Positions 1-8,819 of a stretch of 64,000 nt of DNA are shown one piece after another (within the stretch, counting starts at the first letter, position 1; each line of letters starts with the position of its first letter). This DNA is from Phyllobacterium chamaecytisi (GTDB lineage Bacteria; Pseudomonadota; Alphaproteobacteria; Rhizobiales; Rhizobiaceae). The stretch covers positions 223,747 to 287,746 of the forward strand of contig NZ_JAIQWW010000008.1 of the NCBI RefSeq assembly GCF_020164455.1, written 5' to 3'. The notes beneath the pieces were generated by a model that made no database searches, was not told the origin of the DNA, and saw nothing but the letters and a program-made list of their open reading frames with translations. Position numbers and translations under genes: made by a program.

Positions 1-165
1 TGCGCATATTTGGGATCGATCGGTTTGCTGACAAACGGAAACAACCTGTTGATCGAACAGGGCACCCGCATGGGGCGGAAAAGTTTTCTGCAGGTGCGAC
101 TTGACCCTGACCCCGAACTTTCTGGCTCAGGTGTCGTGGTGTTGCGCGGTATGCTGCATCTGTGA
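1..165 (+). CDS. PhzF-family protein, C-terminal end (partial)
   Basis: An open frame enters the window at base 1 and ends with TGA at 163-165, giving 54 residues. The stretch reads AYLGSIGLLTNG, then IEQGTRMGRKSFLQV, and ends VVVLRGMLHL. This fits the last part of PhzF-like isomerase/epimerase proteins, where a Q/G..MGRPS segment is followed by a short strand ending in a G-x-L tail. Only the tail is present, so substrate and activity cannot be judged. It runs in the same direction as the transporter genes that follow, but a gap of about 420 bp separates them. Confidence 0.55.
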   Translation, partial: CAYLGSIGLLTNGNNLLIEQGTRMGRKSFLQVRLDPDPELSGSGVVVLRGMLHL

Positions 166-585
166 TGCACAATAGCAACGCAGGCGGGGTCTGCATTGGT
201 TCAGAACATCAGCTCTGCCGCACGTGCTCTCGAGTCGGCTTTATCAAAAGGCCCAATCATCGCTCGTCGGAACGCAAGATTACTCGCGTTTTAGGTCAAC
301 GAGTACACCAGCATGATCGTTTCCGATCACGTCGATCGCATGCGGCGGCTTCAGCGCGTGCGGAAGAGGGGCTCTTGTAAAATGATGTGACAATGCTGCC
401 GAAATTGGCATGAACTTTCTCAGTCAGCTGGAAAATGAGATCAAAAATGTTATCAATCTTGCTCTCAAAAATCTACGCTTGGCCTGCCATGCTTCTCACT
501 GAAGCGCGGAACGGGGGATAGGCGGGACGAACGATGCTTGTTTTGACTCCCGAGGCTACGTCGAGTGCAACTCAGGAGACTCAAA
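166..585. other. Intergenic region upstream of the family-5 binding protein gene
   Basis: There is no convincing gene here; the only small open frame has no ribosome-binding site and an arginine/histidine-rich, non-protein-like composition. The operator-like site at 446-457 is in this gap, about 130 bp before the next start, so the promoter of the downstream unit is probably in the second half of the gap. Confidence 0.5.
446..457. promoter_or_regulatory. Operator-like site 1 of the ATTGTTANCAAT family
   Basis: AATGTTATCAAT matches the perfect palindrome ATTGTTAACAAT (at 5172) at 10 of 12 positions. It lies upstream of the family-5 binding protein gene. Related sites precede three other transcription units in the first 14 kb. 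Binding by the GntR protein encoded at 8820-9500 is an inference. Confidence 0.5.
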
Positions 586-2250
586 ATGCATCCATATTTT
601 CAAGCAAGTTCATATCGCGCCAAAGCGTCATTAATGGCCCGCGCAGGTTACTTCCTGAAATCCACAGCACTTGGATTTCTATGCATAGTTGGTGCGCCTC
701 TCACTTTGAGCGCGTCCCAGGCAGTTGCCCAGACCCCTTCCGGTACTCTCGTTGTGGCAAAATATATCAGTGATCTGATCACGCTGGATCCTGCGGAAGT
801 TTATGAAGCAACCGGGGGGGAGGTGGTCAATAACGTTTATGAGCGTTTGATAACGTTCGATCCATCGGACTTTACAAAGCCAATAGGCGGAGCAGCTGAG
901 TCATGGACGATTTCCGATGACGGTCTTACATTTACGTTCAAGATACGCGACGGTTTATATTTTTCTTCCGGACGCAGCCTGACCGCGGAAGATGCCGCCT
1001 TTTCGCTGCAACGTGTGCTGCGCCTCGGCAAGACTCCGGTTTTCTACCTGACGCAGTTCGGATGGTCGAAGGACAACATAGATCACCACGTTAGCCAGCT
1101 TGACGAGAAAACGCTCGTCCTCAAGCTCGACAAGCCTTACGCCCCGGACCTGTTCCTGAAGGTTCTTTCATCTACGGTTTCGTCAGTCGTAGACAAGCAG
1201 GAAGTCCTGAAGCATCAGAGCGATGGTGATCTGGGTTACGGCTGGCTAAAGAAAAACACAGCGGGTTCCGGGCCGTATCAGCTTGCCGGGTGGACCCCAA
1301 ATGAGGCCGTTGTTCTTGCGGCTAACCCGCATTTCAAGCGCGAAAGCGTGCCGCTGAAGAATGTCGTCCTGCGCCATATTCCGGAAGCGGCAACCCAGCG
1401 TCTTTTGCTCGAGAAGGGTGATGTGGATATCGCCCGCAATCTTAGCGCTGACCAAATACAGGCGCTTTCGACGAACGCAGATATAACGATCATCTCGACA
1501 CCCAAGACAGACGTGAACTATATCGCGCTCAATCAGGGGGTAGAGCCGCTGGGCGATGCCAAAGTACAGCAAGCCTTGCGGTGGGCGATCGACTATGACG
1601 GTATAACCAAGAACATCCTCAAGGGGCAGGCAACTGTTCATCAGAGTTTTTGGGGAAGCGGCTCGGGCGGCTCCCTGGACGAAACGCCCTACACGCTTGA
1701 CATTGCGAAAGCAAAGGCGCTGCTCGAGGCAGCAGGCTATAAGGACGGCTTCAAGCTCAAGCTCGACGTATCCAGTCGCTCGCCCGACAGAGAAGTCAGC
1801 CAGTCACTGCAGTCCACCTTCGGTTTGGCAGGTGTCACCGTGGAGTTGAACACGCTCGACCGCGCGCAGCTGCAGACAAGGTTTCGTGGACGTCAGCACG
1901 ATGCCGTGTTCTTTGGATGGTCGCCTGATTACCTTGACGTCCACGCCAGCGCGTCATTCTTTACGATCAACGATGACGACAGCGAAAACTCCATTAACAA
2001 GAACGCGGCCTGGCGCGATCACTGGCTTGTCCCGGAGCTGACCAAAAAAACGTTGTCGGGCCTGACCGAGGCCAATGCCGCAAAGCGTTCCACAATCTAC
2101 CTCGATCTCCAGAAAGAGGTGCGCGACAACTCGCCATTCATCGTCATTTACCAGCAGCTTGGACAAGTGCCGGTGCGGGCAAATGTGAAGGGGTTTGTGC
2201 CCGGCCCCAGCTGGGATACGCCAGCCTACTGGCGCACCAGCAAGAGCTGA
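586..2250 (+). CDS. ABC transporter substrate-binding protein, family 5 (peptide/nickel type)
   Basis: This is a periplasmic solute receptor of 554 residues in the DppA/OppA/NikA class. It has an unusually long basic N-region followed by a hydrophobic segment (YFLKSTALGFLCIVGAPLTL) and a likely signal peptidase site near A-V-A-Q. The mature protein has typical family-5 segments: SDLITLDPAEVYEATGGEVVNNVYERL, a FTFKIRDGLYFSSG segment and a C-terminal VPVRANVKGFVPG. ATG at 586 is preferred over an upstream GTG at 565 because AGGAG sits just before it. The matching permeases and ATPases are probably the DppBCDF-like genes at 9756-13357, since no family-5 permease is adjacent. A strong hairpin follows the stop. 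The ligand is unknown. Confidence 0.9.
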   Translation: MHPYFQASSYRAKASLMARAGYFLKSTALGFLCIVGAPLTLSASQAVAQTPSGTLVVAKYISDLITLDPAEVYEATGGEVVNNVYERLITFDPSDFTKPIGGAAESWTISDDGLTFTFKIRDGLYFSSGRSLTAEDAAFSLQRVLRLGKTPVFYLTQFGWSKDNIDHHVSQLDEKTLVLKLDKPYAPDLFLKVLSSTVSSVVDKQEVLKHQSDGDLGYGWLKKNTAGSGPYQLAGWTPNEAVVLAANPHFKRESVPLKNVVLRHIPEAATQRLLLEKGDVDIARNLSADQIQALSTNADITIISTPKTDVNYIALNQGVEPLGDAKVQQALRWAIDYDGITKNILKGQATVHQSFWGSGSGGSLDETPYTLDIAKAKALLEAAGYKDGFKLKLDVSSRSPDREVSQSLQSTFGLAGVTVELNTLDRAQLQTRFRGRQHDAVFFGWSPDYLDVHASASFFTINDDDSENSINKNAAWRDHWLVPELTKKTLSGLTEANAAKRSTIYLDLQKEVRDNSPFIVIYQQLGQVPVRANVKGFVPGPSWDTPAYWRTSKS

Positions 2251-2260
2251 TCTCGCAGGC

Positions 2261-2281
2261 ATGCCGGGCTAGTCCCGGCAT
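2261..2281 (+). terminator. Hairpin after the binding-protein gene
   Basis: ATGCCGGG and CCCGGCAT form an 8-bp perfect stem around the loop CTAGT, 11 bases after the stop of the binding-protein gene and 38 bases before the next start. Only a weak T-rich stretch follows. It is more likely a processing or attenuation hairpin that keeps the binding-protein message abundant than a full terminator. Confidence 0.6.
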
Positions 2282-2319
2282 CGCTTTCCTTCGACATTTC
2301 CGCAATCCACGAGAACAGC

Positions 2320-3648
2320 ATGGCACGGCGAAACAAGCTCATACTCGGTGCATTTCTTCAGACTCCAGGCCAGCACACGGCAGGCTGGCGATATCCACGG
2401 GCGAACGCCGAAGCAAGTCTTGACATTGACGCGCAGATTGCCTTCGCCAGGACGGCTGAACGAGGACTGTTTCACGCGATCTTCATCGCCGATACGCTTC
2501 CTTTTCCGGTCAATCTCAATGATGAGACGCTCAGCTACAGTGCAAGGGTCGTCGATTTCGAGCCGATAACGCTGCTTTCGGCTTTGGCCGTTGCAACGAA
2601 CCGGATTGGCCTGGTCGGCACGGTAACCACCACCTATCATGAACCATACAGCGTTGCGCGTCAGTTGGCGTCGCTCGATTACCTAAGCAAGGGCCGAGCG
2701 GGATGGAACGTGGTGACTTCTTCCAATTCTGCAGAGGCTTTCAACTACGGCAAACGCGAACATCCGTTGCATTCGCTTCGTTATGTTCGGGCGAGGGAAT
2801 TCGTCGAGATCGTCAAGGGTTTATGGGATAGCTGGGATGACGACGCTTTTCTGTTCGACAAGGCAGGCGGCAAGTTTTTTATTCCTGAAAAAATGCATGT
2901 TCTCAATCATCAAAGCGCGCAGTTCAATATACGGGGTCCGCTCGGCGTCGCCCGCCCGCCCCAGGGACATCCGGTGATCGTGCAAGCCGGGTCCTCCGAT
3001 GCGGGACGAAACGCAGCGGCCAGTTTCGCTGACGTTATCTTTACCGCACAATCGGACTTGGCGGGCGCGATTGCATTTTATGACGATGTCCGGGCGCGAA
3101 CGTCGGCCGCCGGTCGCGACCCCGACCATGTGGCAATTCTGCCAGGAGTGACTCCGGTCGTCGCCCCGACGCGGAGCGAAGCGGAGGACAAGTACGCACA
3201 GTTGCAGGATCTTATTCATCCTGTAGCCGGTGTCGCAATGCTTTCTGGCGCGGCGGGAGCGGACCTGTCGAAATACTCGATCGACGGTCCTTTGCCAGAC
3301 GTGCCCCCGACGGAGGGTGACAAGACACGGCAGGAACTGCTGGTGGCTCATGCCAGACAAACCGGAAAGAGCATCCGCGATCTCTATCGATGGCTCGCCT
3401 CCGGTTATAACACGGTGGTTGGAACGCCGGCGGACATCGCGGACCATTTCGAACATTGGTTCAGAAACGGCGCTGCCGATGGCTTCAATGTGCGGTTTTC
3501 TTATCTGCCGGGCGATCTTGACGATTTTGTCGATCTGGTCGTTCCGGAACTCCAGCGCAGGGGTCTTTACCACGACACGTATGAAGGGGTGACGCTGCGC
3601 GACAATCTCCAAATACCGCGTCCCCACAGCCGCTACCGCCGCGATTAA
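2320..3648 (+). CDS. LLM-class flavin-dependent monooxygenase (NtaA/SnaA/DszA type)
   Basis: The 442-residue protein belongs to the bacterial-luciferase-like FMN/FMNH2-dependent oxygenases. The start MARRNKLILGAFLQTPGQH and the segments SYSARVVDFEPITLLSALAVAT, RIGLVGTVTTTYHEPYSVARQLASLDYLSKGRAGWNVVTSSN and GHPVIVQAGSSDAGR are family hallmarks. The N in GWNVVTS and the QAGSS loop are in the flavin-binding region. Members oxidise chelators, sulfur heterocycles, alkylsulfur or nitrogen compounds using reduced flavin from a separate reductase; no reductase gene is visible nearby. It lies between an uptake receptor and a second LLM gene, so it probably acts on an imported compound. The substrate cannot be read from sequence. 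Confidence 0.88.
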   Translation: MARRNKLILGAFLQTPGQHTAGWRYPRANAEASLDIDAQIAFARTAERGLFHAIFIADTLPFPVNLNDETLSYSARVVDFEPITLLSALAVATNRIGLVGTVTTTYHEPYSVARQLASLDYLSKGRAGWNVVTSSNSAEAFNYGKREHPLHSLRYVRAREFVEIVKGLWDSWDDDAFLFDKAGGKFFIPEKMHVLNHQSAQFNIRGPLGVARPPQGHPVIVQAGSSDAGRNAAASFADVIFTAQSDLAGAIAFYDDVRARTSAAGRDPDHVAILPGVTPVVAPTRSEAEDKYAQLQDLIHPVAGVAMLSGAAGADLSKYSIDGPLPDVPPTEGDKTRQELLVAHARQTGKSIRDLYRWLASGYNTVVGTPADIADHFEHWFRNGAADGFNVRFSYLPGDLDDFVDLVVPELQRRGLYHDTYEGVTLRDNLQIPRPHSRYRRD

Positions 3649-3691
3649 ACAAGAGACCCGGAACTCGAACGTAGAGATAGCTGAAGGCCAA

Positions 3692-5038
3692 ATGCTCAAG
3701 AAACCGATTTTCTTCAATCTGTTTGAAATGAACAATCGCACAGGCGATACTCACGGTCTGTGGAGACACCCCGACAGCCGGCACCATGAGTACAATGATA
3801 TCAACTTCTGGGTGACAATCGCGCGCAAGATCGAAGAGGGAGGTTTCACCGCACTTTTTCTCGGCGATTTCTTCGGTGCGTCTGACGTTTACAAAGGCTC
3901 GTCAGAGACAACGATCCGCCATGCCATGCAATTTCCCTCCAATGATCCATCACTGCTCATTCCATCCATGGCTCAGGCCACGACAAGCCTCGGTTTTGTG
4001 ACCACGATTTCGACGACCTACGAACATCCCTTCCATGTTGCCCGGCGGCTCTCCACCCTCGATCATCTGACAAACGGCCGCATCGGCCTCAACGTCGTGA
4101 CGTCTTATATTGCCAGTGCCGCCCGCTATTTCGGGCTGAGCGAGCCGATCGCGCACGACCGCAGATACGCCATCGCCGATGAGTTTCTGTCGGTTTGCTA
4201 TAAACTGTGGGAAGCGAGCTGGGAGGATGGCGCGGTCAAGTTCGACGTGGCAAACAACATCCATATCGACCCCGCGCGGGTTCACGACATCAACCATCAG
4301 GGCGATGTCTTTAAAGTTGCCGGTCCGCATGTGTGTGAGCCATCACCGCAGCGTACGCCTGTGATCTTTCAGGCTGGAAGCTCGAAAGCCGGACGCGACT
4401 TTGCCGCCCGGCACGCGGAATGTGTCTTTGTGCAAGGCCGAACACTGGCCGCGGTCAAGGAGAATGTCGCCGCCATCCGCAGGCGCGCCGTTGATTTTGG
4501 TCGTGCTCCGCAGGATATCCTGATCTTCCACCAGCAGACTGCCATCGTTGCACCCACGCGAGCAGAAGCGCGCGAGCAATTCGAGGATTATGCACGATAC
4601 CGCTCCCCGGAATCGGCGCTTGCGCAATACTGCGGCTCGTCCGGCTACGATCTGTCCGCCCTCGATCCGGATGCTATCCTGACCTACACCCCGACGGAAG
4701 CGAACCAGTCGCGCGCTGCACAGTATACGACCCAGTCCGACCGGTCTTTCCGGGTATGGGAGGTCATTGACGATGTCGGGCGTTTCGGAAGCGGTATTCT
4801 GGTCGGCACCCCAATCGACATCGCGGACCGGTTGGAATCGATCGTAGATGAAACCGGTCTGGACGGGTTCAATCTAAACTCCATCGTCACGCCCACTACG
4901 ATTTTCGAATTCGTCGACCAGGTCATTCCGGAACTGCGCAACCGGGGACGTATCGCGGAGCGCCGGTCAACGTTTCGCGAGACGCTGTTCGGAAAAGGAC
5001 GCTCCCACGCAATAAACGCTTCGCGTCTTGCTCACTGA
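3692..5038 (+). CDS. LLM-class flavin-dependent monooxygenase, second copy
   Basis: This 448-residue protein is in the same NtaA/SnaA/DszA class as its upstream neighbour but only distantly similar to it, so it is not a recent duplication. It has LLIPSMAQATTSLGFVTTISTTYEHPFHVARRLSTLDHLTNGRIGLNVVTSY, then TPVIFQAGSSKAGRDFAA, then VGTPIDIADRLESIVDETGLDGFNL, in family order. The start ATG at 3692 is 43 bases after the previous stop, consistent with one operon. Two different LLM oxygenases side by side suggest successive oxidations or two related substrates. A sulfur- or nitrogen-scavenging role is an inference from the family and from the amino acid transporter that follows. Confidence 0.87.
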   Translation: MLKKPIFFNLFEMNNRTGDTHGLWRHPDSRHHEYNDINFWVTIARKIEEGGFTALFLGDFFGASDVYKGSSETTIRHAMQFPSNDPSLLIPSMAQATTSLGFVTTISTTYEHPFHVARRLSTLDHLTNGRIGLNVVTSYIASAARYFGLSEPIAHDRRYAIADEFLSVCYKLWEASWEDGAVKFDVANNIHIDPARVHDINHQGDVFKVAGPHVCEPSPQRTPVIFQAGSSKAGRDFAARHAECVFVQGRTLAAVKENVAAIRRRAVDFGRAPQDILIFHQQTAIVAPTRAEAREQFEDYARYRSPESALAQYCGSSGYDLSALDPDAILTYTPTEANQSRAAQYTTQSDRSFRVWEVIDDVGRFGSGILVGTPIDIADRLESIVDETGLDGFNLNSIVTPTTIFEFVDQVIPELRNRGRIAERRSTFRETLFGKGRSHAINASRLAH

Positions 5039-5171
5039 ACCTTGCCGATAGTCCGTAAGCGGCCGTGTCAAATCCTGCTGGCAGACAAACCAACCGAGAC
5101 AGGAGCGGCTTCTAACCGCAAGATCATCACTGGCAAAACATTCGCCGCCGAGCCGCATAAATGAAAACAAT

Positions 5172-5183
5172 ATTGTTAACAAT
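5172..5183. promoter_or_regulatory. Operator-like site 2: perfect palindrome ATTGTTAACAAT
   Basis: This 12-bp perfect palindrome lies 61 bases before the start of the family-3 binding-protein gene and is flanked by the overlapping palindrome ACAATATTGT. It is the best copy of the site also found near 446, 9658 and 13524. Its position suits a promoter-proximal operator. Recognition by the nearby FCD-type GntR protein is an inference. Confidence 0.65.
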
Positions 5184-5243
5184 CCGGTTTTGGCCTTTAT
5201 ATTGAAGCTGTGAACTTAACGTAGACGGGGGTTGGGGTAGGGC

Positions 5244-6107
5244 ATGTTTAAACGAATTCTGTGGGCATCGGTCGCCGCCGCTTTTTTGTCGGGCCTGGCT
5301 GTTTCCTCTGCTGCGGCGGAAACGACTTTAGAGCGTATAAAGCGGGATGGCGTCGTGCAGGTTGGGTTTGCCAATGAGAAGCCTTACAGCTTCAAGCAAC
5401 CCGACGGCAGTCTTGCCGGTGTTGATTACGAACTGGCGCGTGCCGCTTTCGCCAAGCTCGGTGTGCCAAAGGTCGAAGGTGTCGCCGTGAAATTCAGTGC
5501 GTTGATCCCCGGCCTCAAGGCAGGGCATTTCGATGCAATCGCCGCAGGACTTTTCATCCGTCCGTCGCGATGCGCCGAAATCGCCTTTGCCGAACCGCAT
5601 ATTCAGATTGCCGACGCCGTCACGGTTCGCAAGGGAAATCCAAAAAACATCCATAGCTATGACGACGTTCTCAAAAATCCGGACATCAAAATCGGAACGC
5701 AGCAGGGATCGGCTTCGAGGAAGGATTTCGAACGGCTGGGCATCCCCGAGAGCCAGCTCGTTAGTTTCCAGGATTTTCCCGAAGTCTTCTTCGCATTGAA
5801 ATCGGGTCGGGTGGATCTGACGACGTCGACCATCTTTGCGGCGAATGAAACAGTCGCGGCCGATGGCGGAACGTCAGTGGAGCGAGCTGCGCCGTTCACG
5901 CTGCCGGTCTTTGATGGCAAGCCTTCAATCAACTATCTCGGTTTTGGTTTCCGTCCGGATGATCAGGATCTCGTTGCTCAATTCAATGATGCGTTGCGGT
6001 CTATTAAAGGCACGCCGGAATATGACGCGATCCTAGCAAAATACGCGATCACAGCAGCGGATATCCCATCGCCGGATGTGAAGCTCGCCGACATCTGCAA
6101 GGAGTAG
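5244..6107 (+). CDS. ABC transporter substrate-binding protein, family 3 (polar amino acid type)
   Basis: This 287-residue exported receptor has a clear signal peptide (MFKRILWASVAAAFLSGLAV...AAAE). Family-3 landmarks follow: TTLERIKRDGVVQVGFANEKPYSF, GVDYELARAAFAKLGV, FSALIPGLKAGHFDAIAAGLFIRPSRC and IGTQQGSAS. Receptors of this class bind amino acids, ectoine-like osmolytes, opines or cystine. The phrase FADEKPYS/FANEKPYS with YELA resembles ectoine/hydroxyectoine EhuB-like receptors, but that is a weak hint. It is the first gene of a four-gene importer (receptor, two permeases, ATPase) and has its own operator candidate upstream. Confidence 0.9.
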   Translation: MFKRILWASVAAAFLSGLAVSSAAAETTLERIKRDGVVQVGFANEKPYSFKQPDGSLAGVDYELARAAFAKLGVPKVEGVAVKFSALIPGLKAGHFDAIAAGLFIRPSRCAEIAFAEPHIQIADAVTVRKGNPKNIHSYDDVLKNPDIKIGTQQGSASRKDFERLGIPESQLVSFQDFPEVFFALKSGRVDLTTSTIFAANETVAADGGTSVERAAPFTLPVFDGKPSINYLGFGFRPDDQDLVAQFNDALRSIKGTPEYDAILAKYAITAADIPSPDVKLADICKE

Positions 6108-6172
6108 GGTGTTGCACCTCGCGTTTTTCCATCAGCCTGGAAGGCTCAAGGTTCCGGTCGCGGTTTCCGCAC

Positions 6173-6841
6173 ATGCGTGACCTGCTTGCGTGGGTCCCGC
6201 TGCTGCTGGAAGGGCTTTTGCAAACACTGCTATTGTTTGTGATTGTCCTGGCGCTCGGCTTCAGTTTGGGCATCGTCATCGGTCTTGCGCGCTTGTCTCG
6301 ATTGCGCCTCGTTCGCTACTCCGCTTCGGCCTTCGTCGAACTGTTTCGAGGTGTTTCCCTTTATGTCACCTTGTTCTGGCTCTATTTTGCCGCGCCGTTT
6401 CTGGGTTTGCGCCTGAGTGTCTGGCAAGCGTCCGTCATAGGCTGCGCCCTCACGCATGCGGCCTATTCCTCGGAATATATCAGGGCTGCGGTCCTTTCTA
6501 TTCCCGCCAGCCAGCACGAGGCCGCTGTGGCGTTGGGAATGACCAGTCTCCAGCGGCTGCAATACGTCGTGCTTCCCCAGGCCCTGGTCGCCTTGCTGCC
6601 GTTGATGGGCAACGAGTTTGTGATGCTTCTTAAAGGCACATCGGTGGTATCGCTGATTGGGCTGGCGGACCTGACGGAGCAGGCCCATTCGGTCATCGTC
6701 AGCACCTACCAGCCGGTTCCGGTACTGCTCGTCGTTCTGCTCACCTACTTCGTCCTGGCGCAGGCATTGATACGGCTGATGCGCAGGATGGAGGGCCGTT
6801 TCGGAGGGTGGAAATTGCGCGCCCCGGGGGAATCCACGTGA
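6173..6841 (+). CDS. Amino acid ABC transporter permease 1
   Basis: The 222-residue inner-membrane permease is in the HisM/GlnP class. It has an early hydrophobic helix (LLEGLLQTLLLFVIVLALGFSLGIVIG), the class segment VELFRGVSLYVTLFWLYF, and the cytoplasmic coupling loop EAAVALGMTSLQRLQYVVLPQAL that contacts the ATPase. It begins 65 bases after the receptor gene and is followed by a second, different permease, which fits a heterodimeric channel. No ATG with a strong ribosome site was found, so the start is approximate. Confidence 0.9.
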   Translation: MRDLLAWVPLLLEGLLQTLLLFVIVLALGFSLGIVIGLARLSRLRLVRYSASAFVELFRGVSLYVTLFWLYFAAPFLGLRLSVWQASVIGCALTHAAYSSEYIRAAVLSIPASQHEAAVALGMTSLQRLQYVVLPQALVALLPLMGNEFVMLLKGTSVVSLIGLADLTEQAHSVIVSTYQPVPVLLVVLLTYFVLAQALIRLMRRMEGRFGGWKLRAPGEST

Positions 6842-6917
6842 TGGGCCCGGCTGCATTGGAAAGGATGCGCTTGCCTTCGCGGCCGGACAATAGTGATTTC
6901 CTTTCGTGGCTTTCAGG

Positions 6918-7628
6918 ATGACTATATTAGGTATTGATATTCTCGCGGACTGGTTTCGACTAAGTGTCGTGACTGTTGTCCTGCCAAAGCTGATCGCAGC
7001 TGCAAGCGTAACGATTTACGTCGCGCTCCTTGCTTTTGTAGGGGCGCTCGTGATCGCCATTCCGTTATTGTGGGCTCAGCGCTCCCATTTGCCTCTTATC
7101 GCAAGGCCGGCGGTATTTCTGTCCGATTTCATTCGGTCCACGCCACTCTTGTTGCAGGTATATTTTTATTTTTTCGTGCTGCCGCAGATCGGCGTCATGC
7201 TACCGGCCATTGCCACAGGTGTTCTCGCGCTATCGATCCACTATGGATGCTACGTTTCCGAGGCATATCGGGCCGGCCTTGAAGCCCTGCCGGTCGGGCA
7301 GCGGGATGCTGTCATAGCCCTCGGCTTTTCACGCTTTGATGCCTATCGCTACATCATTGTACCGCAACTCATTCCTTTCTTGATTCCGGCGCTTGGCAAC
7401 CTATTGGTGTCAATCTTCAAGGAAACGCCATTGCTCGCGTCCATCGCCGTTACCGACATCATGTTCGTTGCCATGCAGCATGGCGCGGACCATTTCCAAT
7501 ATATCGAACCAATCACGCTTTGCGGTCTCATATTCCTGGCTCTCAGTCTGGCTACCTCCTTCGTTATCCGAGTTCTCGAAAATGCTGCCTCACAGACGTG
7601 GCTTGGCAGGAGAAACATACGTGGCTGA
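6918..7628 (+). CDS. Amino acid ABC transporter permease 2
   Basis: The second channel subunit has about 236 residues. It shows the same architecture: VTIYVALLAFVGALVIAIPLL, DFIRSTPLLLQVYFYFFVLPQIG and the coupling loop QRDAVIALGFSRFDAYRYIIVPQLIPFL. An in-frame GTG lies 12 bases upstream of the chosen ATG, and neither has a convincing ribosome site. Its last codons overlap the start of the ATPase gene by 8 bases, indicating translational coupling. Confidence 0.9.
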   Translation: MTILGIDILADWFRLSVVTVVLPKLIAAASVTIYVALLAFVGALVIAIPLLWAQRSHLPLIARPAVFLSDFIRSTPLLLQVYFYFFVLPQIGVMLPAIATGVLALSIHYGCYVSEAYRAGLEALPVGQRDAVIALGFSRFDAYRYIIVPQLIPFLIPALGNLLVSIFKETPLLASIAVTDIMFVAMQHGADHFQYIEPITLCGLIFLALSLATSFVIRVLENAASQTWLGRRNIRG

Positions 7629-8409
7629 CCAAATCGCGTCTCCCATCATCAGCTTTCGCGCCGTCACCAAAAAATTCGGCGGCACCACGGTTCTGGCAAA
7701 TCTCGATCTGGATGTGGTGCAAAACGAAAATCTGACGCTTATCGGTCCGAGCGGCTCAGGAAAATCAACGATACTGCGCATTCTCATGACGCTGGAGAAC
7801 GTACAGGCTGGCGGCGTTACCGTCGATGGCGAGGCCCTCTGGGTTGATCAGGGCCCTGATAAACTCAGCCAGCAGGCTGCGGCGGCGCAAACCCGCGCAA
7901 TTCGTCGTAAAGTCGGCATGGTTTTCCAGAGTTTCAATCTGTTCCCGCACATGAGCGCACTGCGAAACATCGCGGAAGCGCCCATTCGTGTGCTGCGGCT
8001 CTCCAAGGATGAAGCTTACGATCGCGCCATCGAACTATTGAAGCTTGTCGGTCTCGCCGACAAACAAAACAATTTTCCCATCCAGTTGTCGGGAGGCCAG
8101 CAGCAGCGTGTGGCGATTGCCCGCGCGCTCGCAATGCGTCCCAAAATCCTGCTGTTTGACGAAGTGACGTCGGCGCTGGACCCGGAAACTGTCGGCGAGG
8201 TCCTGTCGGTCATCCGGCAACTGGCCAAAAAACATCAGTTTACCACGTTAATGGTCACACACCATATGGGGCTGGCCAGGGAAATTTCGGATCGCGTGTG
8301 TTTTCTCGAAGGTGGCCGCATCATCGAACAGGGCAGTCCGGTGCAGATATTCGAATCCCCTGCGAATAACCGTACGAAAGCTTTCCTCAGGGCGATCCTG
8401 GAAGCCTGA
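7621..8409 (+). CDS. Amino acid ABC transporter ATP-binding protein
   Basis: This ATPase of about 262 residues energises the amino acid importer. It has Walker A IGPSGSGKSTIL, Q-loop VGMVFQSFNLFPHMSALRNI, signature LSGGQQQRVAIARALAMRPKILLFDEVTSALDP (Walker B inside), and the H-loop MVTHHMGLA. The start is GTG at 7621, preceded by AGGAG; the open frame extends further upstream only because it overlaps the permease gene. The gene closes the receptor-permease-permease-ATPase operon. Confidence 0.93.
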   Translation: MADQIASPIISFRAVTKKFGGTTVLANLDLDVVQNENLTLIGPSGSGKSTILRILMTLENVQAGGVTVDGEALWVDQGPDKLSQQAAAAQTRAIRRKVGMVFQSFNLFPHMSALRNIAEAPIRVLRLSKDEAYDRAIELLKLVGLADKQNNFPIQLSGGQQQRVAIARALAMRPKILLFDEVTSALDPETVGEVLSVIRQLAKKHQFTTLMVTHHMGLAREISDRVCFLEGGRIIEQGSPVQIFESPANNRTKAFLRAILEA

Positions 8410-8819
8410 CGCGCAGATTGCCGCCTTTTTACACAGGATCGGAACGCCGGTGGGTTCCCATATTGCTCTCCTGTCAGTCAAAGGTTGTCCTCTTCCTTAA
8501 GAAGGGTGATCACCGCATTTGAAGTCACAGCGCCGGGCCTCCTTTCGGCGTGCACGCCCTTTATGACAGAGCGTTGTCCAGCCCCGTTTTCCTGCTCGTC
8601 CCCTGAAAGCTGATGCTCGCATTGTTCGGTGAGGGTCCGCACTCCCGTGCACCTTGCTGCATTATTTTTTCGCAAATGGCGCCTTGCGCAAAATTATCCT
8701 CTTGCTCGCGCGATTGGTGGCAATATTGTATGCCAAATATTCGGTTCGGGGCGAATGGTGGCGCATTCACCGATTTGTCACAAACAGTGACAGGTCGGCG
8801 GGGTGTCGACCCGTTATTC
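8410..8819. other. Intergenic region before the GntR regulator
   Basis: No gene is supported. It contains TGTCAC and GTGACA separated by AAACA (8776-8792), and the overlapping palindrome TTTGTCACAAA (8774-8784), 28-45 bases before the regulator start. These are possible autoregulatory sites, but they do not match the ATTGTTANCAAT sites. Confidence 0.4.

Noticed and set aside
162..380. 72-codon open frame after the PhzF end
   Set aside because: No ribosome site, low-complexity arginine/serine-rich composition and no family resemblance; treated as intergenic.
2821..3741. 306-codon minus-strand frame
   Set aside because: It is a shadow of the first LLM monooxygenase, with no domain content and no start context.
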